Assembly: GCF_003597395.2 (NCBI RefSeq)
Contig: NC_133770.1
Coordinates: 13,916,755 to 13,980,754, forward strand
Direction of reading: 5' to 3'
DNA from: Chelonoidis abingdonii
Lineage: Eukaryota; Chordata; Testudines; Testudinidae
DNA length: 64,000 nt
Of this stretch, positions 12,124 to 22,679 are shown one piece after another. Both the position numbers and the translations under genes were made by a program. The number at the start of each line of letters is the position of its first letter. The stretch's first letter is position 1. Below the pieces are notes generated by a model that did no database searches, was not told where the DNA came from, and was given only the letters and a program-made list of their open reading frames with translations.

Positions 12124-12260
12124 GTGCCACACCATGGGCAGTGTCCCTGGCAGGCAGCGTGGCTGGAGGCAGTCTGGGAGAGAGCAGCCGCTTTATGCGG
12201 CACTGGGTAGTGTCCCTGGCAGACAGCATGGCTGGAGGCTGCTTGTGAGAGAGCATTAGT
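12124..12260. repeat. 70-bp minisatellite, right part
   Basis: Units start CCCTGGCAG at 12145 and 12214, 69 bp apart, and match the units left of the hAT element. They contain GGGAGAGAGCAGCCGC. The phase is kept across the hAT insertion. 12261-12500 is GC-rich with no recognised gene. Confidence 0.7.
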
Positions 12261-12499
12261 GGCTCCACATGTGCCAAGGGGACTGGAGCAGAGCCCCCAC
12301 CACCAGGTAACATGGGATGGGGAGGAGATGGGGAGAGTGCGGGGCTCCCGGGCTCGGGGTGCGGTGGGGATGAGTCATGTATGGAGGTCACATGGGGAGG
12401 TCACATGCCCCTCTTTAGCTGGTGCCCACTTTGTGTCCCTCCCACTAATCGCCTGTCACTTAAAACTGTGGAAGCATTTTCAGTGAAGCAATATGTGGA

Positions 12500-13640
12500 G
12501 AGAATGTAATGTTTCTGTTAACTGGGAAGAGGTGGGGATGGGATAAGGGGAAACTGTTTGCATAGCAAAGTGAAAGCAAAATCTGGATTCCATAAATGTA
12601 CTCTGAGAACCAGAAAGCACCTGTTCAAACCTGGCATTTGGCTACTTCAAAGTGACCTCAAAGGTGAATTTAAAATTACTTAATACACTAGCATGGAGTG
12701 CAATGAATGACTGAAGGTACTCAATATTACACAGAATAGTTGGTGCAAACCTATTTAGCAGTTTAGGCTTGCATTTGGCTTATGTTTTGAAAACATTCTG
12801 CTGAGCTGATTGTAAGAACAGCGCATTGGTCTGAGGGTTTGAAAGCAAGGCTCCTTGCTGCACTGTCCAATCCTAGTCTTACCATTTTCTCAAGAACAAT
12901 AAAAGCACACATGATTCAAGAGAGCCCAGGAGATAAAGTGCATTCCTGCCTTTGTTGGCTACAGAGCAAACTGCCATGTAATTTGTTTAAATAATCATCC
13001 ACAATTTGAGGGAGTAAATTCCCTTCAATAAGCCTGAAAGGATTTCCATCAATGAAGAACGGCATGCAAATTTCGTACTGAAACAAGGTCAGGCATTCTG
13101 CTTGCTAATGCACCTTGCACTATTACGAATGCAATAAGACAGGCATTGTTAGGTTCCCTCTTGCTTTAGCAAACCATGACCGTACCGAGCAGTTCAGTAA
13201 GCACATTAACGGCTATTGTTTGTGAGAATCATGGTAGCTAACGCACAGTCACTTATAAACATCGGCTTATAGTGCCTTAAAAAGATTTAACTAGAAATGT
13301 GGTAGCAAGTTCCATGGCCCTAAACCACAACTGAACTGTAAACACTAGATACTTCTGTATGGCTGTTTTGAAAGAGCAACTCTTTAACTCTAGCTAAAGC
13401 GTAAAGTGTACATGAATAGTAGGATGATGTACGAAATACCTGAATTAGCAAGATGGAGTTGCATCAAATTAGCTTGTACATGCCAGAAGTTGCATCCCTA
13501 TATCTTCACTGGTGTTAATAAAACTTTGTACTTGTTCTCTCTACCCAAAATTCTTACATATATTAATTCTTTCAACATCCTTGTGTTAAATACTAAAATC
13601 ATTATAATATCACAGCTAGATTACCTCTGCGATGGATGCT
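12500..13640. other. Non-repetitive intergenic DNA, possible conserved non-coding element
   Basis: No recognised repeat. 12880-13300 is low in CpG and without open frames, and is dense in homeodomain/POU-like motifs (ATGCAAAT near 13064, several CTAATGC). This resembles vertebrate conserved non-coding elements, but only an alignment could show it. Confidence 0.25.
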
Positions 13641-13965
13641 AACATCATTATAACAGATGGGGAAACTGAGGCACAAGGAGGGGGAAGGGCTGAATTGTGC
13701 CATTAAAGCACAGGCTTGCACTGAGGCCAGTGTGGAGCTGTGTCTCCTCTTGGGGAATGGCACAGGAGATAGGGGAGCACAGGAGATAGGGGAGCTCCTT
13801 GTTCTCTATTCTTCCCTTGTACACCCATGTAAGGGTCACTCACCATGTGACACTAAGTGTCTTGCCCAAGGTCATACCCTAAGTCAGTGTAAAAACCAGG
13901 AAAAGGACTCACAAGTCCTGACTCCTGGGCCTCTCCTCTAATCACTGAACAATAGACCCCCATAT
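13640..13965 (-). repeat. MIR-type SINE
   Basis: Near 13653 is ACAGATGGGGAAACTGAGGC, the MIR core read from its minus strand. It is followed by CTTGCCCAAGGTCA (13861) and a tail near 13905-13960 resembling the tRNA-derived head (CAAGTCCTGACTCCTGGGC). Divergence is high, as expected for an old element. Confidence 0.65.
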
Positions 13966-14099
13966 GGTAAACATGATAACCCCAGATGTGAGATCAGCCT
14001 TGGAAGAAGGATGAACTGTACCACTCTTGAGTATCCCTGAAAGCCTGGCTCAGAAGGAGGTTCAGGCACAGAAGGCTGCAACTTCATTTCAGATTTCTA

Positions 14100-14240
14100 T
14101 TAAGATTTAGGGCTATTATTATGACAAAACACTTACACAGCAACATAACTTCACCAGCTGCTTTACAAACAGAAATTAAAGACTCTTCCCCTGCCCTCGA
14201 GAGCTGACAATCTAAATGAAATGAGACAAGACAAAACACA
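14100..14240 (+). repeat. Ancient dispersed repeat fragment
   Basis: GCTTTACAAACAGAAATTAA followed by CCCCTGCCCTCGAGAGCTGACAATCTAA-like sequence matches a common reptile/bird repeat. Two more copies lie at 43730-43822 and 57640-57735. I cannot name the family with certainty. Confidence 0.45.
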
Positions 14241-14435
14241 GCACAGAATAATAGCTCAGAAGAAGTTGAGCAAGGGGAATATTAATGATAAGAGGTAGGG
14301 ACATTGCTTGAAGTTTTGAAATTGCACAAGGGTTATGATTTTCCCCCTCCTTTTTTTAGACTGTATCCAATTCTGGTTAAAACAGACATTGAACTAATGA
14401 CATTGCAATTTCTGACTTTTGAGAAGTTAAAGAAA

Positions 14436-14484
14436 GAGAGCTTGGAGTCATCATGGATTGTGCTCTGAAAACATACACCCAGTT
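14436..14484 (+). repeat. Short LINE fragment
   Basis: GAGCTTGGAGTCATCATGG and the following CTCTGAAAACAT repeat the LINE segment found at about 15196-15250. This displaced piece of the same LINE family sits just before the long copy. Confidence 0.6.
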
Positions 14485-14499
14485 TTTTAAAAAGGCTCC

Positions 14500-15790
14500 A
14501 GAAGTGATCCCAACAATTACAGGCCAGTAAGCCTAACTTCAGTACCAGTCAAATTGGTTGAAACTATAGTAAAGAACAGAATTATCAGACACATAGTTGA
14601 ACATGATTTGTTGGGCAAGAGTCAACGTGGTTTTTGTAAAGGGAAATCATGCCTTGTCAATCTACTAGAATTCTTTGCGAGGGTTAACAAGCATGTGGAC
14701 GAGGGTGATTCAGTGGCTATAGTGTACTTAGATTTTCAGAAAGCCTTTGAGAAGGTGCCTCACCAAAGTCTCTTAAGCAAAGTAACTTGTCATGAGAGAA
14801 GAGGGAACGTCCTCTCCTGGATCAGAAACTGGTTAAAAGATAGGAAACAATGGGTAGAAATAAATTATCAGTTTTCAGAATGGAGAGCAGTAAATAGTGG
14901 TTTCCACCAGGGGTCTGTACTGGGACCAGTACTGTTTAACATATTAATAAATGATTTGGAAAAGAAGGTAAACTGTGGGGTTGCAAAATTTGCAGATGAT
15001 TCAAAACTACTCAAGATAGTTAAGTCCAAAGCAGAATGTGAAGAGTTCAAAGAGATCTCACAAAACAGAGTGACTGGGCAACAAAATGACAGATGAAATT
15101 CGATGTTGATAAATGCAAAGTAATGCACATTGGAAAACATAATCCCAACTATATATATCTAAAATGATGGGGTCTAAATTAGCTGTTATCACTCACGAAA
15201 AAGACTTGGAGTCATTGTGGAGAGTTCTCTGAAAACATCCACTCAATGTGCAGCGGCAGTCAAAAAAGCAAACAGAATGTTGAGACTCATTTGGAAAGGG
15301 ATGGATAATAAGACAGAAAATATGATATTGCCTCTTTATAAATCCATGGTATGCCCACATCTTAAATACTGCATGCAGATCTCGTTGCCCCATCTCAAAA
15401 AAGATATATTGGAATAGGAAAAGGTACAGAAAAGGGCAACAAAAATGATTAGGGGTATGGAACAGCTTCCATATGGGAGAGATTAAAAAGAGAAGGCCTG
15501 TTCATATTGGAAAAGAGATGACGAAGGGGGGATATGATAGAGATCTATAAAATCATGATTGGTGTGAAGAAAGTAAATAAGGAAGTGTTATTTACTCCTT
15601 CTCATAACACAAGAACTAGGGGTCACCCAATGAAATTAATAGGCAACAGTTTTAAAACAAACAACGTGAAGTGTTTTTTCACACAACACACCATCAACCT
15701 GCGGAACTCCTTGCCAGAAGATGTTGTGAAGGCCAAGACTATACAAGAGTTCAAAAAGCGCTAGATAAGTTTGTGGAAGATAGGTCCATC
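14500..15790 (+). pseudogene. LINE reverse transcriptase (ORF2 fragment)
   Basis: The longest open piece, 14554-15096 (180 residues), carries palm-domain motifs: VYLDFQKAFEKVPHQ (motif A region), HQGSVLGPVLFNILINDL (motif B region) and KFADDSKL, in which FADD is the catalytic motif C. Later pieces continue downstream in other frames: SSLKTSTQCAAAVKKANRM at 15217 onward, and [14 protein letters not shown] with the terminal [15 protein letters not shown] at 15534-15764. The protein would reverse transcribe its own RNA at a nicked target site. The N-terminal endonuclease and ORF1 are absent, and at least two frame breaks make it inactive. CR1-group is the best family fit; the exact clade needs a tree. 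Confidence 0.85.
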
Positions 15791-15951
15791 AGTGGCTATT
15801 AGCCAGGATGGCCAGGGATGCAAAACCGTGCTCTGAAGTGTCCCTAGCCTCTGTTTACCAGAAGCTGGGAATGGACGAATACCTTTTCTGTTCACTCCTT
15901 CTGAAGCACCTGGCACTGGCTGCTGTCAGATGACAGGATAGTGATCTAGAT

Positions 15952-16309
15952 CAGTGGCTCTCAACCCAGGGTCTGGGGCTCCCTAGGAGGTCTTGAGCAG
16001 GTTTCAGGGGGGGCCTCCAAGCAGGGCCAGCATTAGACTCGCTGGGGCCCAGGCCAGAAAGCCAAAGCCCCACTGCATGGAGCTGAAGCCTAGGTCCCTG
16101 AGCCCCGCCACCTGGGGCTGAAGCCTGAGCAGTATAGCTTTGTGGGGGTCCCTGTAGCATGGGGCCCCAGGCAACTGCCCTGCTTGCTACCCTCTACTGC
16201 CAGCCCTGGCTTTTATATGCAGAAAACCAGTTATTGTGGCACAAGTGGGCTGTGAAGCTTTTATACCATGTTGTGGGGGCCTCAGAAAGAAAAAGGTTGA
16301 GAACCTCTG
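15952..16309. mobile_element. Non-autonomous hAT element inside the LINE
   Basis: It starts CAGTGGCTCTCAACCC and ends GGTTGAGAACCTCTG, inverted hAT-type ends. The flanks ATCTAGAT (15944-15951) and GTCTAGAT (16310-16317) match at 7 of 8 positions. It is therefore younger than the LINE copy it interrupts. Confidence 0.85.
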
Positions 16310-16689
16310 GTCTAGATGGACCATTGGTCTGATCTGGCGTTCTTATGTTCTTATGTAATGTGCCATGGAAGTCAAACAGACTAACAGAATGTTGGGCACC
16401 ATTAGGAAAGGGTTAGATAATAAAACAGAAAATATCACAATGCCACTGTATAAATTCATGTTGTTCCCACACCTTAAATACAGTAATTCCACATTTAACG
16501 TTGTCCCACTTAACGTTGTTTCAATGTTACATCCGTGCTCCATTAGGGAACATGCTCATTTAAAGTGTGCAACGTTCCCTTATAACATTGTTTGGCTGCC
16601 TGCTTGTAAGGTTCTGTGGAAGAACAGCAACTTTACAAGGGAGCATTGCACAAGTTCCGCTTCTCTGTCTCCTCCCCCTTCGCTTCTCC

Positions 16690-17040
16690 GTCTCTTCCTC
16701 CACCGCCAAACAGCTGTTTGACAGTGCTTAGGACTTTCTGGGAGAGGGGGGCAGGAGCTAGGAAGTGCCGTGTCTCCAGTCCTCCCCCTCCATCCCAGAA
16801 AATCCTAAGCGCTGCTAAACAGCTGTTTGGCAACGCTTAAGACTTTCTGGGAGGGAGGGGGAGAAGTGGAGACGCGGGGCTTCTCCGCTCCTCCGCCTCC
16901 CACCCAGCACTTCACGCTTAGGACTTTCAGAGAGGGAGGGTCAGGAGCAGGGAAGCGCTGCATCTCCACTCCTCCCCCTCCCTCCCAGAAAGTCCTAAGC
17001 GCCGCCAAACAGCTGTTTGGTGGCGCTTAGGACTTTGCGG
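16690..17040. repeat. Inverted-repeat array
   Basis: CAAACAGCTGTTTG palindromes (around 16707, 16817 and 17006) are flanked by TTAGGACTTTCTGGGAG and its reverse complement CTCCCAGAAAGTCCTAA in alternating orientation, so the stretch could fold into large hairpins. The GC-rich reading frames here are chance. Confidence 0.75.
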
Positions 17041-18022
17041 TGTAGAACTGATAAATGAAATTGTTTTTAATTGTTCACTTTATTAATGTAACTTCTGTTC
17101 ACCATTCACTACACTTGCCTGCATTGTAACTTCTGTTCACTGTTTGCCATATTGTAATTCAAACCCCATTTTAAAACACTCACTCCATTTTGTAAAAGCT
17201 TCCTCCAACCTTCATTTTTGCAAACCCTGCTGTAATCTTATTAGTTAGTTTAGATGTGTGAATGAGGCATGTATGGATGATAAAATCAACCTCCAGCACC
17301 AGCCTGTCCTGATGAGGTGAAGTTCAACTACCAACGGCTGAAGACCTAGACAACAGCCCTAAACAAAGTAAAAAGCATCCACCCTAAAAAGAAAAGGACA
17401 AAAGAACAACAGAAGGAAGATCAAAGCCAGGTTCAAGGCTGAAAGTCACGCCTGCAATTGACGGGTGATCAATCCAAACCCAAAGGCAGCGTGACACAGC
17501 AAGACCTATAGACTTTGAATCCAAACTAAAAGCCTGTAAAAAAGAAGGGTGAGATAAGAGACTTTGGGTAACATTCTGCTGCCAACATGGAGCCAGCCAC
17601 CTGCTGATTAATTTAACAACAGCAGAATGAAGCAACTCCCATGAACTAACATAGGGAAAAATCCCTATAAAGCTGGACTCTGAAGACTGAGGACTTTGAG
17701 TCTATGGTTCTGCTGCCAGCCTCCGGGAGCATCAGGTGCACCTGACCCGGACTCGGCTCCACTCTTATGTACAGAGTACCTGGCCAGTATTCTGTCACAA
17801 GCAACTTTAGGCTGGTAACTATAATATCTACACAGAACTTGTATGAATGATTGTGTGAATGGATATATGTGTATATGTAATACATATATATATAATCATA
17901 GGAATAAGTAGCCAAACAACATTGTTTGCTGTTATCTTTTATTTTATTATGGTATTTACAATAAATGTGACAAATGTCTTGTCCCCTTTAATAAGATCCT
18001 GCTAGTTTTTATTGGTATAACA
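17041..18022 (+). mobile_element. Solo LTR of an endogenous retrovirus-type element
   Basis: 982 bp bounded by TG (TGTAGAACTG) and CA (GGTATAACA), flanked by a 4-bp direct repeat GCGG (17037-17040 and 18023-18026). It has a TATAAA at 17666 and an AATAAA at 17960 in the order expected of a plus-strand LTR. There is no internal coding region, so it is read as the product of LTR-LTR recombination. It lies inside the Tigger-like element and is the youngest layer of this stack. Confidence 0.75.
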
Positions 18023-19060
18023 GCGGGGGGAGGGATGTGGCGTGCTCTGGAGAGGAGGTGAAGTCGGGGTGGGAAGAGGTCATCCTGGAATGGAACGGGG
18101 ACAGGAAGAGGCAGGCCTGGAGCATCCCCTGCAAAATCCAAGCCTGTTCTCCGGAGAAGCTGCTGCTGCTGCAGCAAAGGTGCTTCCTAGTGTCCTTGCC
18201 TGCAGCAGGCTGTGCCTGTGTGAGGTAAGCCAGGGACAATTCCCAACTACAGTACAATACTGTACAGTACACAGTATAATGCCTTTTGTCTGCCCCCAAA
18301 AAATTTCCTTGGAACCTAACCCCCGGTATTTACATTAAATCTCATGGGACAATTGGATTCGTTTAACACTGTTTCACTTAAAGTTGCATTTTTCAGGAAC
18401 ATAACTACAATGTTAAGTGAGGAGTTACTGTACTACGTGCAGTTCTGGTCACCCCATCTCAAAACAATATATTACAACTGGAGGAAGTACAGAGAAGGGC
18501 AACAAAAGTAGTTAGGAATATGGAACAGCTTCCACGTGAAAAGAGATTAAAAAGACTGGGACTGTTCAGTTTAGAAAAGAGACGACTAAGGGGGATATGA
18601 AAGAGGTCCACAAAACCATGAATGGCGTGAAGAAACGGAATAGAGAAGTGTTATTTACCCCTTCACTTAACACAAGAACTAGAGGTCACTTGATGAGTTT
18701 AACAGGCAGCAGATTTAAAACAAACCAAAGGAAGTATTACTTCACACAATGCGCAAGTAATCTGTGAAACTTGTTACTATGGGATGTTGTGAAACCCAGA
18801 CCTATTAGATAAATTCATGGAGAATAAGTTCATCAATGGCTATTAGCCAAGATAGTCAGGGACACAACCCCATGCTCTGGGCATCCCTAAACCTCTGACT
18901 GCCAGAAGCTAGGGCAGAATGACAGCGATGGATCACTCAAAATTACCCTGTTCTGTTGATTCCCTCTGAAGCATCTGGCACTGGGGCTGTTGGAAGACAG
19001 GATTCTGGGCTAGATGGACCATAGGTCTGACTCAGTCATCCTTATGTTCTTAAAATATTT

Positions 19061-19501
19061 ATTTTATTTGTAGAATTAAAATGTTAAAGGATTATCCAAG
19101 TTTTATGCATGAAGTGATTTTTGTGTGGAAATGGATAATTCTCCAAGGAGCTAAAAATTAAAATACATCTTTGACTTGTGTATGTTGATATGACCACCAA
19201 TTGCATCATCGGTGCATGCTTTATACTGTTGCTTTTGTCAGAGTCTATACCAATTCTTAGAGAACAATACTTGCTATGGGCTTGATACTACTCTAAGTCA
19301 ATGGGATTTTTGCTATTGACTTTAATGAAAGTAGGATCTGGCCCTAAAGTCACAGGAATTCAGAATAGGGCCCTGACCCTACAAACACTCGCTCACGGTA
19401 GTAAAGTTAGGTGGATGTGTAGTCATGGAAAGTTTAATCACGTGCGGAAGTGTTTGCAGGACTGGAGCCTTACTCTTTTCTTGCTGCAGTGGTGGTGGTA
19501 G
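19061..19501. other. Intergenic DNA, nothing recognised
   Basis: AT-rich sequence after the LINE tail, without exon-like structure or clear repeats. Confidence 0.4.
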
Positions 19502-19733
19502 CAGGGGCGGTTCCAGGCCACAGCATGCCAAGCGCGTGCTTGGGGAGGCAAGCTGCGAGGGGCGCTCTGCTGGTGTTGCGAGGGCGGCAGGCAGGCTGCC
19601 TCTGCGGTTTGCCTGCGGAGGGTCCACTGGTCCCGCACTGAAGCCGTGGGACCAGTGGACCGTCTGCAGGCAAGCTGCAGAAGGCAGCCTGCCTGCCGTG
19701 CTTGGGGTGGCAAAATTCCTAGAGCTGCCGCTG
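19502..19733. mobile_element. Non-autonomous hAT element, GC-rich
   Basis: It starts CAGGGGCGGTTCCAGG and ends CCTAGAGCTGCCGCTG. The flanks GGTGGTAG (19494-19501) and GGTAGTAG (19734-19741) match at 7 of 8. The interior is a partial palindrome around GGGACCAGTGGACC. The overlapping GC-rich frames on both strands have no domain and are not called. Confidence 0.85.
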
Positions 19734-20189
19734 GGTAGTAGAGCCTCAGTGGCCATCTGAAGGCATTTTATTAGCAAGGTAGCTGATAGTCAGCAAAAAA
19801 ATTTGGAGTCACTAGCTTGGTGGGGCCATGGTAAAAATTCATAGCTAGCAACCCATATAAAAAGACTATCAATTCTAACTTTTCTCCTTTGAAACCAACA
19901 TTTGCCAGCAGATATCACGGTGTTTCTCTAGGGCAGGAATTAGAATAAAAAATAATAACTGCATAGTGCCTATTTGACAAATGATGGCTTTTTAATGGTG
20001 CTTACTACACTGCAGGTTGGAACTTTGGAGCCTGGAAATAGGCGTTTGAGAGTAATACCAAAGGCTTTCTAATGAATAAGATTCTTAAATACTAAAATTA
20101 AGAAATAAGCCATAAGAGGGGATGCATTAGTAAGCTGTTGATACGTGCCTCAGATGCATTTTGGCAACATATCTTCAGACATCAAAAAA
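19734..20189. other. Intergenic DNA, nothing recognised
   Basis: AT-rich, no exon or repeat signature that I can name. Confidence 0.4.
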
Positions 20190-21090
20190 TGTACCAATAG
20201 CCCTGTGGCCAGGGACCCCCTTCGTGCCAACTGGCCGAGGGCAAAAGGGTGCATATGGATTACAGGAGTCCCCTGATTCTGGTATCTATATAATAGTTCA
20301 CCAAAGGGTGAACTCTGCTGAAAATCTGTGTCACACTGGTAATTACAATAATTGCAAAATGTATGTATGGATAATATGTAAGGAGTTATGTATGTATACT
20401 GAAAATTAAATGTTCTTAAGGAGGACTGATCACCAAAGGTGATTAAAAAAATGTCATTTGGGCAGGAGATGCTTATCTATCTGTCTGGCTATGTGTAAAT
20501 CCTGTATTGTCTGCCTCACTGAGTCTGAGCAAAATGCTAATCAAATGTGGAAATATGCTAACCAAGAGATTGCAGAAACCTATAGGAAAGGACCTCTGCA
20601 GTGAAGCAGCAGCGAGGTGTCCTGTTTACAAGCAAAGGCAATGGATTGTTTGGGTTAACTAGGGGTACAGAGCTACACCCAGCATCTTTTGCCAAGGTGG
20701 CAAGCTGCCAGCGACTTGTCTCATGAACAGAAGATCACAGCTAGGTCTGGCTGTTAAGTGCTGTAAGAAAGATTTTGGGTGAGCTAAACTTCAGTAGATA
20801 AAAGGGTAACTTGTTAACAAAGTTTAGGCTCTAGAAGATGTATTATGGTTTTATTTTGTATGATACCTGTTGCTTCCAATTATCCTACTCACCATCACTA
20901 AACTCTCTAAGCTTCGTTAAATAAACCTCTTCTTGCTTTCACTAAAAACATATCTAAGGGCTGTGTATTAAGAGGAGTAGTGATCTGAGATGTGACTGGT
21001 AAGCTGGGGTGTACTGTTCTTCTGGGAAGAGTGAGTCTGTGGATTCTGCATGTGTCATGTGGATCAGGGCTGGACACTCCAGGTAGACAC
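20190..21090 (+). mobile_element. Probable LTR-type retroelement remnant
   Basis: A degenerate stretch with TATA-like sequence (GATAAAAGGG near 20796), an AATAAA near 20920 and a C/T-rich segment, in the order of a plus-strand LTR. No terminal TG/CA pair or target duplication was found, so identity and limits are uncertain. Confidence 0.35.
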
Positions 21091-21093
21091 TCA

Positions 21094-21368
21094 GGGTAAG
21101 AAATACCTGCGCTGGTGGCCCATGCCAGTCAACTTGGGCTTGCAGCACTAGTGCTGCGGGGCTGTTTCATTCTTGTGTAGACTTCCGCGCTTGGGCTGGA
21201 GCTTGAGCTCTGGGACCCTCCCACTTTGCAGGGTCCTAAAGCCTGGGCTCCAGGCTGAGCCCAGAAATCTACACAGCAATGAAACAGTCCTGCAGCCTAA
21301 ATCCCATGATCCCAAGTTGGCTGGCCACAGGCCAGCCATGGGCTTTTCTTTGCTGTGTAGACACACCC
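21094..21368. mobile_element. Foldback MITE with TCA duplication
   Basis: The element is close to one long imperfect palindrome: GGGCTGTTTCATTCTTGTGT in the left half answers a matching inverted stretch in the right half. It is flanked on both sides by TCA (21091-21093 and 21369-21371). The right end contains GTGTAGACACACCC, like the Harbinger ends in this window. A relative lies at 37770-38004. Confidence 0.75.
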
Positions 21369-21593
21369 TCAGAGGAATCAAGGCTTGGAGTCTGCCTATT
21401 GCTAACCTGTAAAGAAGAAACATAACCTGTGCAGGCCTGGAGGGCAGTGCTTGTGTTTCCAGAAGAATTGGGGCATTGACCCATGGCAGGTGTACACAAG
21501 GCTTCCTCCTGGGTGCCTCGCAACCCTTGGTACTTCCAGGAAACATCACAAGCTCCACCAATGGATACCCTGGTACGGACAATTCTTTCCATA

Positions 21594-21692
21594 ATAGGGA
21601 TGATCCAGATAATACTTAGTCCTGCCCTTGAGTGCAGGGATCTGGACTAGATGACCTCTTGAGGTCCCTTCCAATTCTATGAGTCTATGTTT
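21594..21692 (+). mobile_element. CR1 LINE 3' end
   Basis: GGACTAGATGACCTCTTGAG and the following GGTCCCTTCCAATTCTATGA is the highly conserved CR1 3' end, finishing in an ATTCTATG-like repeat. It is strongly 5'-truncated, with no coding sequence. Confidence 0.9.
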
Positions 21693-21791
21693 AGCCAATC
21701 ACAAGAGATAGTGTGGACTATAACTGTATTATACTTAAAAATAATTGTGCAGGTAATATCTTTTATTGGACCAATTTCTGTTGGTGAGAGA

Positions 21792-21827
21792 GACACGCTT
21801 CTGAGCTTATACAGAGCTCTTCTGCAG
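21792..21827 (-). ncRNA. Decayed hammerhead-like motif in Penelope tail
   Basis: Read on the minus strand: CTGCAGA, an AGAGCTC...AAGCTC stem, AGAA and then GTC. This is the same layout as the intact-looking copy at 23389-23424, but with the conserved A of CTGANGA changed to C and GAAA changed to AGAA, so cleavage would not be expected. Confidence 0.45.
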
Positions 21828-21909
21828 GTCTGGGAAATGTACTCAGAATGTCACAGCTAACTACAAGGTAAAACAGATTGTTTAGCATAAATAACCATAT
21901 TTCAAGGGA

Positions 21910-22149
21910 CTATTCAAAGTGAAGTGGCCCATTGACACCTCTCAAGTCATGAGAAAGGGGGCGGGTTAGGGGATTATAGATGTAATAAACTATAAATCTA
22001 CTGTTTCTACTCAGTCCATGATTTTCAGTGTCTAGCAAAGTTATTAATTTGCCCTCAAAAGATGAGCCTGGGAGCTTATTGTGTAAGTTTCCATTGAGGA
22101 TGAGAACTGAGAGGTCAAGTATGGCGTGATCATTTTGTGAAGTGGTCAC
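21910..22149 (-). pseudogene. GIY-YIG endonuclease fragment of the Penelope-like element
   Basis: The 79-residue frame contains SQNDHAILDLSVLILNGNL and a terminal segment TRPLSHDLRGVNGPLHF, which match the C-terminal GIY-YIG region of vertebrate Penelope-like proteins as I remember them. The GIY and YIG motifs would lie further upstream on the minus strand (about 22150-22260), where the frame is disrupted. The domain would nick the target DNA for the linked reverse transcriptase. An internal stretch differs from the expected sequence, suggesting a short frameshifted part. Inactive. Confidence 0.7.
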
Positions 22150-22679
22150 TCACAGGTGATGTGGTGTTTTTATCTTCTATCATTTTTCTGTGTGAGTTCA
22201 TTTGAGAGTGTAGTGATTGTCTGGTTTCACCCACATAGTTGTTATTGGGGTATTTAGTGCATTGGATGAGGTATGCCACATGCATCTGGAAAGGTATATT
22301 ATGGGGGTGTTGATCATCGAAGCAGTGGAGATATGTCTACAGGTTTTTCAGCCGTTATTCTGGCAGGGACTGGTGTTGCTTTGGGTTGGTATCTCCTGGT
22401 GTATGGGAAGCTTGCTTCTGATGATGAGCTTAGAGAGGCTGGGGGTGTTGTTTGAAGGCCAGAACAGGGATTCAGGAAAGATTTCTTACAAGATGTGGTC
22501 TCCATAAAGTATGGGTTGTTATTGTTTATGATACTCCTACAGGTTCCAATAGGAGGTGACAAGTAGAGGTGCATGGCTGGATGGGGTTTCATTTCTGTAT
22601 TGAAGCAAGTTCTCTTGGGGTATTTGGATGGCCCACTCCATGATGCAATTTGTTTCTCTGGGGAAGCATCTCTGTTTAA

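Larger units (their letters stand above)
14490..16358 (+). mobile_element. CR1-group LINE, 5'-truncated, with 3' tail
   Basis: Reverse transcriptase sequence begins at about 14490, followed by the C-terminal part, a 3' untranslated segment, and a tail ending in a TTCTTATG repeat at about 16340-16358, the way CR1-group LINEs end in short tandem repeats. The 3' region is interrupted by a hAT MITE at 15952-16309. A second partial copy in the same orientation follows directly. Confidence 0.85.
16481..18430. mobile_element. Tc1/mariner-type (Tigger-like) DNA element
   Basis: The ends are CAGTAATTCC and, at the right, GGAGTTACTG (reverse complement CAGTAACTCC). The element lies between TA dinucleotides (16479-16480 and 18431-18432), the duplication of Tc1/mariner/pogo elements. 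CAGT termini are typical of Tigger. No transposase remains. It contains an array of inverted motifs (about 16690-17040) and a solo LTR (17041-18022); without the LTR it would be about 0.96 kb. Confidence 0.85.
16361..19060 (+). mobile_element. Second CR1-group LINE copy, split by a DNA transposon
   Basis: 16361-16480 matches the first copy near 15252-15370, and 18431-19060 continues from the same point to a TTCTTA tail. The join 16480/18431 is exactly continuous once the element at 16481-18430 and one TA are removed. Frames are broken throughout. Confidence 0.85.
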
